Below are positions 8,370 to 17,205 of a stretch of 64,000 nt of DNA, in pieces. Each line of letters opens with the position of its first letter. Within the stretch, counting starts at the first letter, position 1. A program made the position numbers and the translations under genes. The notes under the pieces are model-generated. The model was given only the letters and a program-made list of their open reading frames with translations, was not told the origin of the DNA and searched no databases. Source of the stretch: Mucilaginibacter flavidus (GTDB lineage Bacteria > Bacteroidota > Bacteroidia > Sphingobacteriales > Sphingobacteriaceae); assembly GCF_024055575.1 (NCBI RefSeq), contig NZ_JAMXOE010000013.1, positions 1 through 64,000 on the forward strand, written 5' to 3'.

Positions 8370-8436
8370 ATGTTCTAATCTTCTCCTCCCGGCTTTTTGA
8401 GTTAAGCCCATTAGTCGAAAGTCTGAAGGTTTTTTT
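8370..8436 (+). other. tRNA-Pro-like 3' end plus terminator, degenerate copy 4
   Basis: GATGTTCTAATCTTCTCCTC then CCGGC again recalls the T arm and acceptor end, followed by ATTAGTCGAAAGTCTGAAGG and seven T. It is the weakest of the copies and marks the right limit of the scarred region. Confidence 0.35.
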
Positions 8437-8556
8437 ATTGGGTAACAGGGTATTCCGCAGTATCGAAAAAAAAATCCACCAAAAACTGTAACTACCTGCA
8501 AAAAAAAAGTCTAAATATAAAATGCCTGAAAGTTTTTGATACTAAAAACAAAAATC

Positions 8557-8775
8557 ATGTCATCAACCACCACCACATATTCACAAAGCAATAAAATATC
8601 CCGGAAGCGGGGTATTATAAAACAGGCCGCTGCCCTTTTGCGCAGCTTTGGCCATAATTTGATAAGTAAATTGAAAAATCAGTTTGCCAGCCTTAACAAC
8701 ATTTATCAAAACACCCCTAAATTGCCCGTGCGGACACTTTCGTATTCCACAGGTTCTGTACTTTTTCTTCCTTAG
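8557..8775 (+). CDS. Hypothetical short ORF (72 aa), doubtful
   Basis: Opens MSSTTTTYSQSNKISRKRG, then an amphipathic stretch (IIKQAAALLRSFGHNLISKL). No family recognised, no clear partner gene. It could be a small real gene or chance; the 220 bases that follow up to 8998 contain nothing else supported. Confidence 0.3.
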   Translation: MSSTTTTYSQSNKISRKRGIIKQAAALLRSFGHNLISKLKNQFASLNNIYQNTPKLPVRTLSYSTGSVLFLP

Positions 8776-8998
8776 CCCCGGAATTTACGGGCGCCAGCAA
8801 ATCTATTAATGCGCCCGCGGGACATTTGTTCCATCACGACTCCAATAACAGGCCTCCGGCAGCCAGCAATAACGCTATTTGATAACTTTTACTATATTCA
8901 CCATGTAATTGGGTGTTTTAAGGGCTGCTGCTCACATTTTTAATTAAATGAGGCAATGCTAAACCAAAGATTTATATAAATTTAACAAAATAATAGGT

Positions 8999-9724
8999 AT
9001 GTCAAACGACCAAAAGCCTCAGAAGAAAAACATGTTTGGCGGTATTTTCGACGGCATCACAAAAGTGATCATGAAAGAAGAATACTTACAGCAGATACAT
9101 GAAGAGAGTGAAGCCGAAGAACCTGTCAGGAGTAATGATACCGCGCCATTAAAAAGCGGACCGGGCGCCGGACAAACACAGTCGTCAATACCACAGCAGG
9201 CGGGATCGGACGTAGAGGCAATGATAAAAAAGATATATGCTGCGTTTGAGGCTATGAATCAACCAGGAATTGATTTTTTAGAACTTTGGAACTCGGTTGA
9301 GGCAATGGGCGGTGTTACCGAACAGAACTTTGCACAGGCATACAAAGTATTAAATATAGGCGCCGGCAACTCGCTCACCGTTGATGGCATAGTTGATTCG
9401 GGAAAACATTATATCGCGGAACTAAAAAAGCAGATAGAAGGCGGTATCATCCAGAAAAAGAATGACCGGCAAAAACTGGTTGAGCAGCAACAAAATGAAA
9501 AGGTATCGCTTACGGTAGAGACCAATGCGCTCGCCAAGCAAATCCAGGACCTGCAAAAACAATTAATAGATAAACAGCAGAAATTAGCACAGGTGGATTC
9601 AACTTATACCTCGCCGATAGCGGCCATCGACCAAAAAATCAATGTGGCTAACGCTGCTTTGGAACAGGTATTAAACCAGCTGCAGGGTGCGGTTGACCTA
9701 TTTAGTAAAATTAAACTTTCTTAA
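8999..9724 (+). CDS. Coiled-coil protein, first gene of OmpA-ABC locus
   Basis: Predicted 241-residue cytoplasmic protein without signal peptide or membrane helix. Residues ~1-75 are polar and flexible; ~75-145 form a small helical domain (EAMIKKIYAAFEAMNQ, FLELWNSVEAMGG, FAQAYKVLNIGAG); ~145-240 is a long coiled coil (KKNDRQKLVEQQQNEKVSLT, QIQDLQKQLIDKQQKL). It starts an operon-like run: 26 bases to the next gene, all on the same strand up to 14447. No family recognised. Coiled coil and neighbours suggest a cytoplasmic partner or scaffold; that is inference. Confidence 0.8.
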   Translation: MSNDQKPQKKNMFGGIFDGITKVIMKEEYLQQIHEESEAEEPVRSNDTAPLKSGPGAGQTQSSIPQQAGSDVEAMIKKIYAAFEAMNQPGIDFLELWNSVEAMGGVTEQNFAQAYKVLNIGAGNSLTVDGIVDSGKHYIAELKKQIEGGIIQKKNDRQKLVEQQQNEKVSLTVETNALAKQIQDLQKQLIDKQQKLAQVDSTYTSPIAAIDQKINVANAALEQVLNQLQGAVDLFSKIKLS

Positions 9725-9750
9725 ACCTACATTTTAAAAATACAATTAAG

Positions 9751-10860
9751 ATGCAAACCAGTCCAGAATCAAAAACGTCGCTTCCATTCGAGGTGTCGAA
9801 ACAATTACCGGTATTTCAAATACTGAATAACCAGCTTCCCGATAAAATGAAAACTCCGGAAGCAAAGAAAACAATCTCAAAAGTTGTTTTCTGGGCGCTA
9901 TTTGTACTATTAGGATACTTTTTTTTCAAAGCGCTGCCAACACTGATCGAATTTGCAAAAATGAGCGTTTTGCTCACCGTTTATTCAATAGTTGCCGTAG
10001 TGTTGATTTTACTTTTCCCCAAAATCGTGAATACGCTGAGCACCCTGGGCCGCATACTGATCTTTAAGAGTGATAAAGCCATTGCCGAAAAATTCAGTAT
10101 CGAAACCTTACAGTTGCTGTTGCAGGATGTTAAAAAAACACGTGAAGCTGTCCGCCAGCGTATCACTAAAGTTGAAGGGGTGCGCGTAAATATGATAAGT
10201 GAAGCGGAAGCTCAAAACCAGGAGAGTGAGACCAAGGCCAGCCAGATTGTAAAATTGACGGCCAAAGCAAAAAAATGCGACACTGATGCTATTGCCGCCA
10301 AAGCCGACGGTAATGATGAGCAGGCCCGGCAGCTTACACGGGATGCGAATGAGGCCCGCGTAGCCGCTACCATGCGCGATAGCGAACGCACAACTTCGCT
10401 CGAACTCGCAAAGTCGTATTCACAATATTCAAATCAGTTTGGTAAAGCCCTCGAAGTTTTAAAGGATAATGAGTCGGCTGCAAAAATATATGATAATTTA
10501 CTTACGTCGAGTATCACCATCATTGCGAAGAAGCTGGACGCCACCACTAAAATGAGAGAAGCGACCGAGGGATTGGCCGATATTTTTGAAGTGGAAGATA
10601 AATGGAAATTCCAGGTAGCAATGGAGGCCGTTAAGGTAAAAATTGGCGATAACATTGCCAATATCCAACGTAACCTAGAGTTCCTGAGCGAAAGCCGTCT
10701 GAATAATATAGAAGCGACAAAATCCCAGGACGAACTGGAATCCATCGTTTCCCAGCTCAGCTCGGGAGAAATTAAAAAACTCGATGTGCAGGAAGTGGCA
10801 AGCCCGTATCATAACTTAACCCCTGATGAACGCCCTGATAAAACGTTCAGCCTCGACTAA
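9751..10860 (+). CDS. Membrane-anchored coiled-coil protein, OmpA-ABC locus
   Basis: Predicted 369 residues. Two hydrophobic helices, about 48-68 (VVFWALFVLLGYFFFKALP) and 70-92 (LTVYSIVAVVLILLF), form an inner-membrane hairpin. After it comes a long helical region (~110-330) rich in charged and Ala/Gln residues (KKTREAVRQRITKVEG, AEAQNQESETKASQIVKL), reminiscent in architecture of PspA-like helical proteins but with no motif I can name. 54 bases separate it from the binding-protein gene. It may pair with the preceding coiled-coil protein at the cytoplasmic face of the transporter. Confidence 0.8.
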   Translation: MQTSPESKTSLPFEVSKQLPVFQILNNQLPDKMKTPEAKKTISKVVFWALFVLLGYFFFKALPTLIEFAKMSVLLTVYSIVAVVLILLFPKIVNTLSTLGRILIFKSDKAIAEKFSIETLQLLLQDVKKTREAVRQRITKVEGVRVNMISEAEAQNQESETKASQIVKLTAKAKKCDTDAIAAKADGNDEQARQLTRDANEARVAATMRDSERTTSLELAKSYSQYSNQFGKALEVLKDNESAAKIYDNLLTSSITIIAKKLDATTKMREATEGLADIFEVEDKWKFQVAMEAVKVKIGDNIANIQRNLEFLSESRLNNIEATKSQDELESIVSQLSSGEIKKLDVQEVASPYHNLTPDERPDKTFSLD

Positions 10861-10914
10861 AAAATAATAATAACCAAAACATACATTCACATAAACAATA
10901 AACCTCAACAAAAA

Positions 10915-12753
10915 ATGGAAAATCAAAGTTTCTGGAGCGGTCTGCGGTGGCCTGTAAAAGCAATCGTTATCGCCGCGCCCATAGTCGCCCTGGTTTGGTA
11001 TGCAGCTACACATGGTTTAATACCCGGGATGCACAGTGCCGAGTCAACAAATATTTCAAAAGCATCGATACTAAAGGATGAGATAAACGTTAATTCCACC
11101 TCAAAAAAATTAGCGGTGCCTGATATTGAGCAGTCAGAATTTGCCGATGTCGCCAACCGTCCCGAAATCAGGGTGATGAACTGGGTATGGTTCGCAAACG
11201 CCGGTATCTTTTCGGCAAACGGCGGTTCTAAAACCATGAAGGGGTCACTTATGGATCAATACGGGCTAAACGTCCGCATGATAACCAATAACAGCACGGA
11301 TGATATGAAGCGCGACCAGCTGAGCTTCGTAGCAGCCTATGCCAAAAGCGGCGGAAACCCTTCGCAGGGCGTGCAGTTTGTTACCATTATGGGTGATGGC
11401 GCTACCAACTACCTGCCGGCAATTAATAAAGCCATTACCAGCGCCGGCTACGGTCCCGAATATAAAATGAAAATAATTGGCATCGTTGGTTTCAGCCTTG
11501 GTGAGGATTGTATTGTAGGCAAGCAGGCCTGGAAGGATGATCCGCAGACAATGAAGGGCTCTATTATCTCTGCAGTTATCGGCGACGGTGACTGGGGTGT
11601 AGGTGTACGTTTTGCAAGCGGTGACAATGGTATAAAGATCAACCCCGATCCAACTACCTACGATCCCAATGCCGTTAACTTTATTCCGGCACCCGATGGC
11701 GACTTTCTTAAAGCGGCGCAGGATATTGGCCGTGAAGTTAGCCTGAAATTAAAGGATGACAAAGGGCGTTTAACAGGTGAAGTTGTAAAGAAGCAAATTG
11801 AAGGGGCCGCCACATGGTTCCCGGGCGATCGCCAGGCATTTCAAAAACATGGATTGGTAAAGGTTGTTTCAACAATTCAGTATCCAAATCAAATGGCCTG
11901 CGTTATTGTTGGCTGCGATAAATGGATGAAGGAAAACAGCAAACCGGTAGTAAATTTCCTGAGCGCAAGTTTAACCGCTACCAATCAGATTAAACAATAC
12001 GACGACTGGTTTAAATATTCAACTCAGCTTGCGCCAAAAATATTCTGCGCATCAACGGCAGATTGTTCGGAAACGGCCGAAGACTGGTATAAGTTTGCAA
12101 AAGCCGGCGGCTCCACTATGCAAAATTCCGAAGGGGTTTCAGTAGCGGTCGGCGGTACAGAAATGTCGAACCTTTCGGATAACCTGAAATACTTTGGTAT
12201 TAAAGGCGGGAATAATTACTATAAATCGGTATTTGATTATTTTAACGGTGTGTTGAAGGACCTTAACCCGGTAGATTTCAAAGCGAACGTGGGCAACGTT
12301 ACACCTTACGAAGAGGCCGTTGATCTAACCTATCTTAAACAGGTAAATATTGAGTCGGGAGAGACTGTAAAAGCCGATTATACACATATAGCCGGTAAGA
12401 AAATTGGCAAGCGGTCGTGGCATATAGAATTTGAAAGCGGTAAATCGCAGGTTACAGCCGACGGCACTTCCCAATTGGAAGAGTTGTTTAACCTGATTAA
12501 CCAAGCCGACCAAAACGCAAACGTGAAAATTGTAGGGCATACTGATAATACCGGGAATGCCGACGCCAATCTTTCTCTGTCGTTATTGCGTGCCCGGGCA
12601 GTAAAAGTGTGGCTCATGCAGCGTTCAAATAATACTTTTGCATCTGAGAAGTTTTCGACTGACGGTGAAGGTGATACCAAGCCTGTCGTTCCAAATACAA
12701 CTGCGGCAGGAAGGAAGCAAAACCGGAGGGTAGATATCACCCTTGTGGAATAA
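10915..12753 (+). CDS. Membrane-tethered solute-binding protein fused to OmpA domain
   Basis: A 612-residue fusion. Residues ~12-30 are one uncleaved-looking membrane helix (PVKAIVIAAPIVALVWYAA) and no lipobox is seen. Residues ~80-400 look like a periplasmic binding protein of the kind that serves SsuC/TauC-type importers (IRVMNWVWFANAGIF; FVTIMGDGATNYLPAI; VSTIQYPNQMACVIVG). Residues ~495-612 are a complete OmpA/MotB peptidoglycan-binding domain: IEFESGKSQV, VGHTDNTGNADANLSLSLLR, GRKQNRRVDI. So the binder would be held both in the inner membrane and on the wall. Cys residues in the binding part could form disulfides. The ligand is unknown. Confidence 0.85.
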   Translation: MENQSFWSGLRWPVKAIVIAAPIVALVWYAATHGLIPGMHSAESTNISKASILKDEINVNSTSKKLAVPDIEQSEFADVANRPEIRVMNWVWFANAGIFSANGGSKTMKGSLMDQYGLNVRMITNNSTDDMKRDQLSFVAAYAKSGGNPSQGVQFVTIMGDGATNYLPAINKAITSAGYGPEYKMKIIGIVGFSLGEDCIVGKQAWKDDPQTMKGSIISAVIGDGDWGVGVRFASGDNGIKINPDPTTYDPNAVNFIPAPDGDFLKAAQDIGREVSLKLKDDKGRLTGEVVKKQIEGAATWFPGDRQAFQKHGLVKVVSTIQYPNQMACVIVGCDKWMKENSKPVVNFLSASLTATNQIKQYDDWFKYSTQLAPKIFCASTADCSETAEDWYKFAKAGGSTMQNSEGVSVAVGGTEMSNLSDNLKYFGIKGGNNYYKSVFDYFNGVLKDLNPVDFKANVGNVTPYEEAVDLTYLKQVNIESGETVKADYTHIAGKKIGKRSWHIEFESGKSQVTADGTSQLEELFNLINQADQNANVKIVGHTDNTGNADANLSLSLLRARAVKVWLMQRSNNTFASEKFSTDGEGDTKPVVPNTTAAGRKQNRRVDITLVE

Positions 12754-12772
12754 TGGTATTTAATAATTGAGA

Positions 12773-12794
12773 GACGCCCTTAAAAAAGGGCGTC
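12773..12794 (+). terminator. Hairpin inside the OmpA-ABC operon, possible attenuator
   Basis: A perfect 9-base stem GACGCCCTT / AAGGGCGTC with a 4-base loop lies in the 69-base gap between the binding-protein gene and the permease gene. The T run after it is weak, so partial termination or mRNA-end protection is more likely than full termination. This would make more binding protein than permease. Confidence 0.55.
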
Positions 12795-12822
12795 CCTGTT
12801 TACTGCACTTAAAAATAAACTA

Positions 12823-13602
12823 TTGAAAACGATCGAAAAAGTTTTTACACCGTTAGTTGAAGTACGGAAAAGCATGATATGGACCATCGGGTCAATTCAG
12901 CTTTGTGTGTTGCTGTTCACCTGGGCGTACCTGGTGCCGAAGCCGTCTTTCTTTCCAACGCTGGGAGAGGTGTTAAAGGCCTGGGGCGATTTGTGGGACC
13001 ACGGACTGTTCTTTCACATCCTTGCCACGCTTACCATATGCGGCATCGCAACAGTTATCAGTATTATAATTTCCAGCGCTATCGCCTATTCCACGCGGAT
13101 ACCATTCTTCAGGCCAATAGGGTATTTGTTTACGAAATTACGTTATAACCCCATCCAGGGTTTTACGCTGTTTTTGGCAATGACTACCGGTGGAGGGAGA
13201 AACCTGCAAGTCACCCTGCTTGTTATTTTTATGTCGTTCTATTTTATCAGCGCACTGATAAGCATCCTGGATGAAATACCGGAAGAAGATATTATCAGGA
13301 GAAAAGCGGAGCGGATGAGCAACTGGAAAATTCTTTGGAAGGTAGTGATCGTCGACCGACTTGATTACCTGATAGAAGTTATACGATTAAACCTAAGCAT
13401 GACATTTATGATGATCGTTTCGGTTGAGGCGATGGATAAATCGCAGGGGGGCCTTGGCGCCTTATTGGTTGACACCAACCGGGGGCTTAATTTCCCAAAA
13501 GTATTCGCATTGCAACTTACCATCCTGATTTTGGGAATCGGTCTTGATGAGGCGTTGAAATCGCTCTTTAAATCATTTCCTGCAAACAAAAAATATGAAT
13601 AA
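12823..13602 (+). CDS. ABC transporter permease, SsuC/TauC-like
   Basis: Inner-membrane permease of 259 residues with about six helices. It begins with TTG at 12823 (LKTIEKVFTPLVEVRKS); the next ATG is at 12874 and would remove the usual cytoplasmic N-terminus. The typical phrase FFPTLGEVLKAWGDLW precedes helix 2, and the coupling-helix EAA loop lies near RKAERMSNWKILWKVVI. The C-terminal end has the family phrase GGLGALLVDTNRGLNFPKV. It is followed after 2 bases by the ATPase gene. Known homologues import nitrate, sulfonates or related solutes; the substrate here is not predictable. Confidence 0.85.
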   Translation: MKTIEKVFTPLVEVRKSMIWTIGSIQLCVLLFTWAYLVPKPSFFPTLGEVLKAWGDLWDHGLFFHILATLTICGIATVISIIISSAIAYSTRIPFFRPIGYLFTKLRYNPIQGFTLFLAMTTGGGRNLQVTLLVIFMSFYFISALISILDEIPEEDIIRRKAERMSNWKILWKVVIVDRLDYLIEVIRLNLSMTFMMIVSVEAMDKSQGGLGALLVDTNRGLNFPKVFALQLTILILGIGLDEALKSLFKSFPANKKYE

Positions 13603-13604
13603 TC

Positions 13605-14447
13605 ATGGAAGAGTTTAAAAGAGTTTCTTCACTCCTTACTATCGAGGGGGTTTCAAAAAGGATTCACGGAAAACTGATTTTGAGGGACATCGGTACAAAA
13701 GAAAGTCCGTTCGTAATTCATGATATTAACAGGCCCAATCGTATACAGGGCCAAACCGTAGCGGTGGTGGGCGCATCGGGCAGCGGTAAATCTACATTGT
13801 TCAAGCTAATCGCTGGCATCTACCCGCCAACAACAGGAACTATTATTATTCCTGATGAAGAAAAAAATAATGGTTCGTTTAAAGAAGTTGAAGGGGGCGA
13901 TATCGGGTTTGTTCAGCAATCGTACCCGCTTTCACGAAACCAAACTGTGCAGGAAATGCTGCATGATGCAGCAAAACAAGGGAAAATTCCCAAAAGTGAA
14001 AGGCAACATGTAGTCGATTCATACCTTGAAACATGGAATTTAAAAGACCAGCGATATCTGTCAAAGAACCAGCTTTCGGGCGGTCAAAAACAGCGCGTGG
14101 CCATCATTGAGCAAATTATCTGTTCGCACCATTTCATGATCTTCGATGAACCATTCTCGGGACTTGATGTACGGAATATCGACGATGTGAAAAACACGTT
14201 CGAAAAAATTACGACAACGAGCGATCTTGGAACAATAATTTTCTCCACCCATGATATTCATCTGGCGGTTGAACTGGCCGACTTGATCTACGTAATCGGT
14301 TTCGAAAAAGAAAAAGGAGTGTGTAAACCTGGCGGTACTGTAATTAAGTCGTTTGATTTAATGGAAATGGGGCTTGCCTGGAAAGAATATGGCGCACCGC
14401 ACCGCGAACTAAACGCGCAAATTCAAAAATTGATAAAGGATAGTTAG
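13605..14447 (+). CDS. ABC transporter ATP-binding protein
   Basis: Nucleotide-binding subunit of 280 residues for the preceding permease. Walker A GASGSGKST (~56-64), Q-loop GFVQQSYPLSRNQ (~104), signature LSGGQKQR (~157), Walker B FMIFDEPFSGLD (~178), H-loop FSTHD. Spacing and order fit an NitT/TauT-type importer ATPase; the insertion of an acidic stretch (EEKNNGSFKEVEGGD) before the Q-loop is unusual. Last gene of the run; a strong terminator follows. Confidence 0.9.
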   Translation: MEEFKRVSSLLTIEGVSKRIHGKLILRDIGTKESPFVIHDINRPNRIQGQTVAVVGASGSGKSTLFKLIAGIYPPTTGTIIIPDEEKNNGSFKEVEGGDIGFVQQSYPLSRNQTVQEMLHDAAKQGKIPKSERQHVVDSYLETWNLKDQRYLSKNQLSGGQKQRVAIIEQIICSHHFMIFDEPFSGLDVRNIDDVKNTFEKITTTSDLGTIIFSTHDIHLAVELADLIYVIGFEKEKGVCKPGGTVIKSFDLMEMGLAWKEYGAPHRELNAQIQKLIKDS

Positions 14448-14478
14448 TCGGTGTTAATTTAAAGCCACGGTATTCTAT

Positions 14479-14512
14479 TAAAAGCCTTCAGCCTAAATGA
14501 AGGCTTTTTTTA
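14479..14512 (+). terminator. Intrinsic terminator after the OmpA-ABC operon
   Basis: AAAGCCTTCA and TGAAGGCTTT pair across a 7-base loop, followed by a run of T. It also stands 35 bases from the stop of the oppositely directed monooxygenase gene. Confidence 0.8.
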
Positions 14513-14547
14513 TGTTGCTGCGTTCCACCAGGATCAAAGAGGGCGGC

Positions 14548-15573
14548 TTAAGAAGCCGCATTTACCAGCGGTATCACCTTCTTGCCTATCAATTCAATTG
14601 CCTTCATAAGCTGTATATGCGTGAGCCCCGCATTGTCCATCTGGAAAGTAAACCTGTCGACCCCACCCAGTGCCTCGCTGTGACGTAACAGCTTTTCGGC
14701 AACCTGCTCTGGTCCGCCGACAACCAATACCCCCTTTGGGGCAACAAGCGAGTCGAACTGCGTTTTGGTTACAGGTGGCCAGCCACGTTCCCTGCCCAGT
14801 TTGGTCCATAGTTCGGCATAGCCCGGATAATAATCAGCCAGGGCCTGCTCATTCGTAGCGCCTACATAGCCGGGCGAGTGCAGACCAACTTTTAGCTGAT
14901 CCGGCGTAAAACCTGCCCTGTCCCCGGCTTCCCGGTACAAGTCGATTAACGGCCGAAAGCGATGTGTTTCACCACCAATTATCGCAACCATCAGCGGTAA
15001 CCCCAGGGCTCCTGCCCGGGCAAACGAAGCGGGCGTGCCGCCAACACCTAACCAAACCGGCAGTTTTTGCTGCAATGGCCGGGGGTAAACAGGCTGGTTT
15101 TGTAAAGCCGGGCGGAACTTGCCCTGCCAGGTTACAAATTCGTTGTCACGTATCTGCAATAGCAGATCCAGCTTCTCTTTAAAAAGTGCGTCGTAATCAT
15201 CAAGGTTAAAGCCAAATAGCGGGTAAGCTTCAATAGATGAGCCACGGCCGACTACCAGCTCCGCCCGCCCTTTTGATACAAGATCGAGCGTGGCGAAGTT
15301 CTGGAAAACCCGTACCGGGTCGGCGGCGCTCAAAACCGTAACCGCGCTGGTTAGGCGGATGCGTTTAGTGCGCGCAGCTGCCGCCGCAAGGATAACAGCG
15401 GTAGCCGAATCCAAAAATTCCTTTTTATGATGTTCGCCGATACCGAAAACGTCGAGGCCGGCCTGGTCTGCAAGTTCTATCCTTTCCAACAGTTGTGCCA
15501 TAGCGTCAACGCTGCTAAGCGTATTGTTGGTGCCGTACATTGCAGAAGCGAAACTATCTATACCTATTTCCAT
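14548..15573 (-). CDS. LLM class flavin-dependent oxidoreductase
   Basis: Luciferase-like monooxygenase of 341 residues, the expected size for a single TIM-barrel domain using FMNH2. Characteristic sequence: GLDVFGIGEHHKKEF near residue 40-54, LTSAVTVLSAADPVRVFQ (~74-91), and AELVVGRGSS (~104-113). The C-terminal part has GGPEQVAEKL. These proteins oxidise small organic substrates, which cannot be guessed here. It is transcribed alone, convergent with the ABC locus. Confidence 0.9.
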   Translation of the reverse strand: MEIGIDSFASAMYGTNNTLSSVDAMAQLLERIELADQAGLDVFGIGEHHKKEFLDSATAVILAAAAARTKRIRLTSAVTVLSAADPVRVFQNFATLDLVSKGRAELVVGRGSSIEAYPLFGFNLDDYDALFKEKLDLLLQIRDNEFVTWQGKFRPALQNQPVYPRPLQQKLPVWLGVGGTPASFARAGALGLPLMVAIIGGETHRFRPLIDLYREAGDRAGFTPDQLKVGLHSPGYVGATNEQALADYYPGYAELWTKLGRERGWPPVTKTQFDSLVAPKGVLVVGGPEQVAEKLLRHSEALGGVDRFTFQMDNAGLTHIQLMKAIELIGKKVIPLVNAAS

Positions 15574-15729
15574 TTATTTTTAGTGCTGCTAATGAATTCG
15601 AAAGTAATGATTAAAGAATTGCTTTTGGTCATAGGGGATTCATTATCGCCTTTCGCTGGGTTTAGGGCGCAATTCCCTTGGCACACGATTTAATAGAAGT
15701 CTTTTAGATTGAATTATAAATAGTTGGAC

Positions 15730-16275
15730 ATGAAAAAAAAAGTGCTTTTTATACAAGGCGGTGGCAACGATGGCTACGAGGCAGATGCAAAGTTGGCAGC
15801 ATCGCTGCAGGAAGCATTAGGGAAGGATTATGAGATTAGTTATCCCCGAATGCAAACCGACGAGGCCCTCCCGGATTTTGGCTGGTTGAAGCAGATCGGG
15901 AACGAAATTGGTAAACTCAGCGGCGATGTTATTCTGGTCGCACATTCGTTAGGGGCTTCGTTACTGCTCAAATACCTTGCTGAAAATAAGGTTTCGAAAA
16001 AGATAGTAGGGGTTTTCCTGGTATCAACACCCTTTTGGATCGGCAAAGAGGATTGGAAACAGGGGCTAAAGCTCCGGGATGATTTCGCTGAACGGCTTCC
16101 GGAAAATACCCAAATCTTGTTATACCATTGCCGCGACGACGAAGAGGTACCCTTTGATAATCTAACAGCCTACACGCATAAGCTTCCGGCAGCAACTTTT
16201 CGCGAAATTGAAAGCGGCGGGCACCAGCTAGACAACCACATTGGCCTGATAGCAAAGGACATTAAAAACCTTTGA
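15730..16275 (+). CDS. RBBP9/YdeN family serine hydrolase
   Basis: Small alpha/beta hydrolase of 181 residues. The strand-turn FIQGGGNDGYEADAKL near the start and the nucleophile elbow LVAHSLGASLLLKY (Ser ~64) are clear; an acidic residue in YHCRDDEEVPF and His in GGHQLDNH near the end complete a triad. ATG at 15730 is preferred over TTG at 15724. The family hydrolyses esters; the natural substrate is unknown. Confidence 0.88.
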   Translation: MKKKVLFIQGGGNDGYEADAKLAASLQEALGKDYEISYPRMQTDEALPDFGWLKQIGNEIGKLSGDVILVAHSLGASLLLKYLAENKVSKKIVGVFLVSTPFWIGKEDWKQGLKLRDDFAERLPENTQILLYHCRDDEEVPFDNLTAYTHKLPAATFREIESGGHQLDNHIGLIAKDIKNL

Positions 16276-16359
16276 ATTAATCTTCAGGTAAACTATAGGT
16301 TGTTGATACTTTGCAAATATGATTAAACCCGGTAACTTCGGCAAAACCAAAATGTAAGT

Positions 16360-17082
16360 ATGAAAACGGATTATTCAAAAAAGGCAACAAACCAGGAGAT
16401 AAGGGAAAGGTTTGATAAAGACACCGAACGTTTTTCGAACCTCGAAACAGGCCAGCTAACCACCATCGACGCACCACTAACCATGGAGTTGTGTACAGAA
16501 GCCGCAAAGTATGCTAATCCGCATGCAACGGAACTGCTGGATATTGGTTGCGGCGCGGGTAACTATACCTTGAAGATGTTGGGTAAAATCCCCGGCCTAA
16601 ATTGCACCCTGAATGATTTGAGCCTGCCAATGTTGCAAAAAGCTAAAGAAAGGGTTACACCGCAAACTGGGGGCAGCGTCACTTTAATCCAGGATGACAT
16701 GCGAAACCTGGACCTGCCGGACAATCATTTTGATATTATCCTTGCCGCAGCCACGCTGCACCATTTACGCGATGACGACGACTGGGAGCTAATGTTCAAT
16801 AAAATTTATAAAACGCTGAAACCGGGCGGCAGCTTTTGGGTGTCTGACTTGATCTCTCACGATTCCGATGTTATCACTAAGTTGTTCGGGGATAAGTATT
16901 GCAGTTATTTGGAGACACTTGGTGGCCCCGAATACCGCCAGAAAGTAATGGACTACGTAAATTATGAAGACACTCCCCGTTCGCTCAATTACCAGCTTGC
17001 CTTGCTTGCCAAAGTTGGATTTAGTAACGTAGAGATATTACATAAAAACTCATGCTTCGCTGCGTTTGGCGGGATAAAATAG
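16360..17082 (+). CDS. Class I SAM-dependent methyltransferase
   Basis: 240 residues with a Rossmann-type SAM fold: motif I LLDIGCGAGNYTLKML (~60-75), motif II near LNDLSLPMLQKA, motif III IILAAATLHHLRDD (~127-140) and a post-III KPGGSFWVSDLI strand. The arrangement resembles UbiE/Tam-like small-molecule methylases. No partner gene that reveals a substrate. Confidence 0.88.
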   Translation: MKTDYSKKATNQEIRERFDKDTERFSNLETGQLTTIDAPLTMELCTEAAKYANPHATELLDIGCGAGNYTLKMLGKIPGLNCTLNDLSLPMLQKAKERVTPQTGGSVTLIQDDMRNLDLPDNHFDIILAAATLHHLRDDDDWELMFNKIYKTLKPGGSFWVSDLISHDSDVITKLFGDKYCSYLETLGGPEYRQKVMDYVNYEDTPRSLNYQLALLAKVGFSNVEILHKNSCFAAFGGIK

Positions 17083-17205
17083 ACTTTTTAACTTTTATTC
17101 TGCCAGACTATGGAATGGTCGTTACTTTAATTTTCGTATCTTGTTTCGGCAAATTTGAAGTGCTATCTCAAGTTTTCTTATTAGCACCCGACCTGCCAGC
17201 CGCCT

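Noticed and set aside
15968..16255. Minus-strand frame inside the RBBP9-like hydrolase gene
   Set aside because: Shadow of a gene with clear motifs on the other strand.
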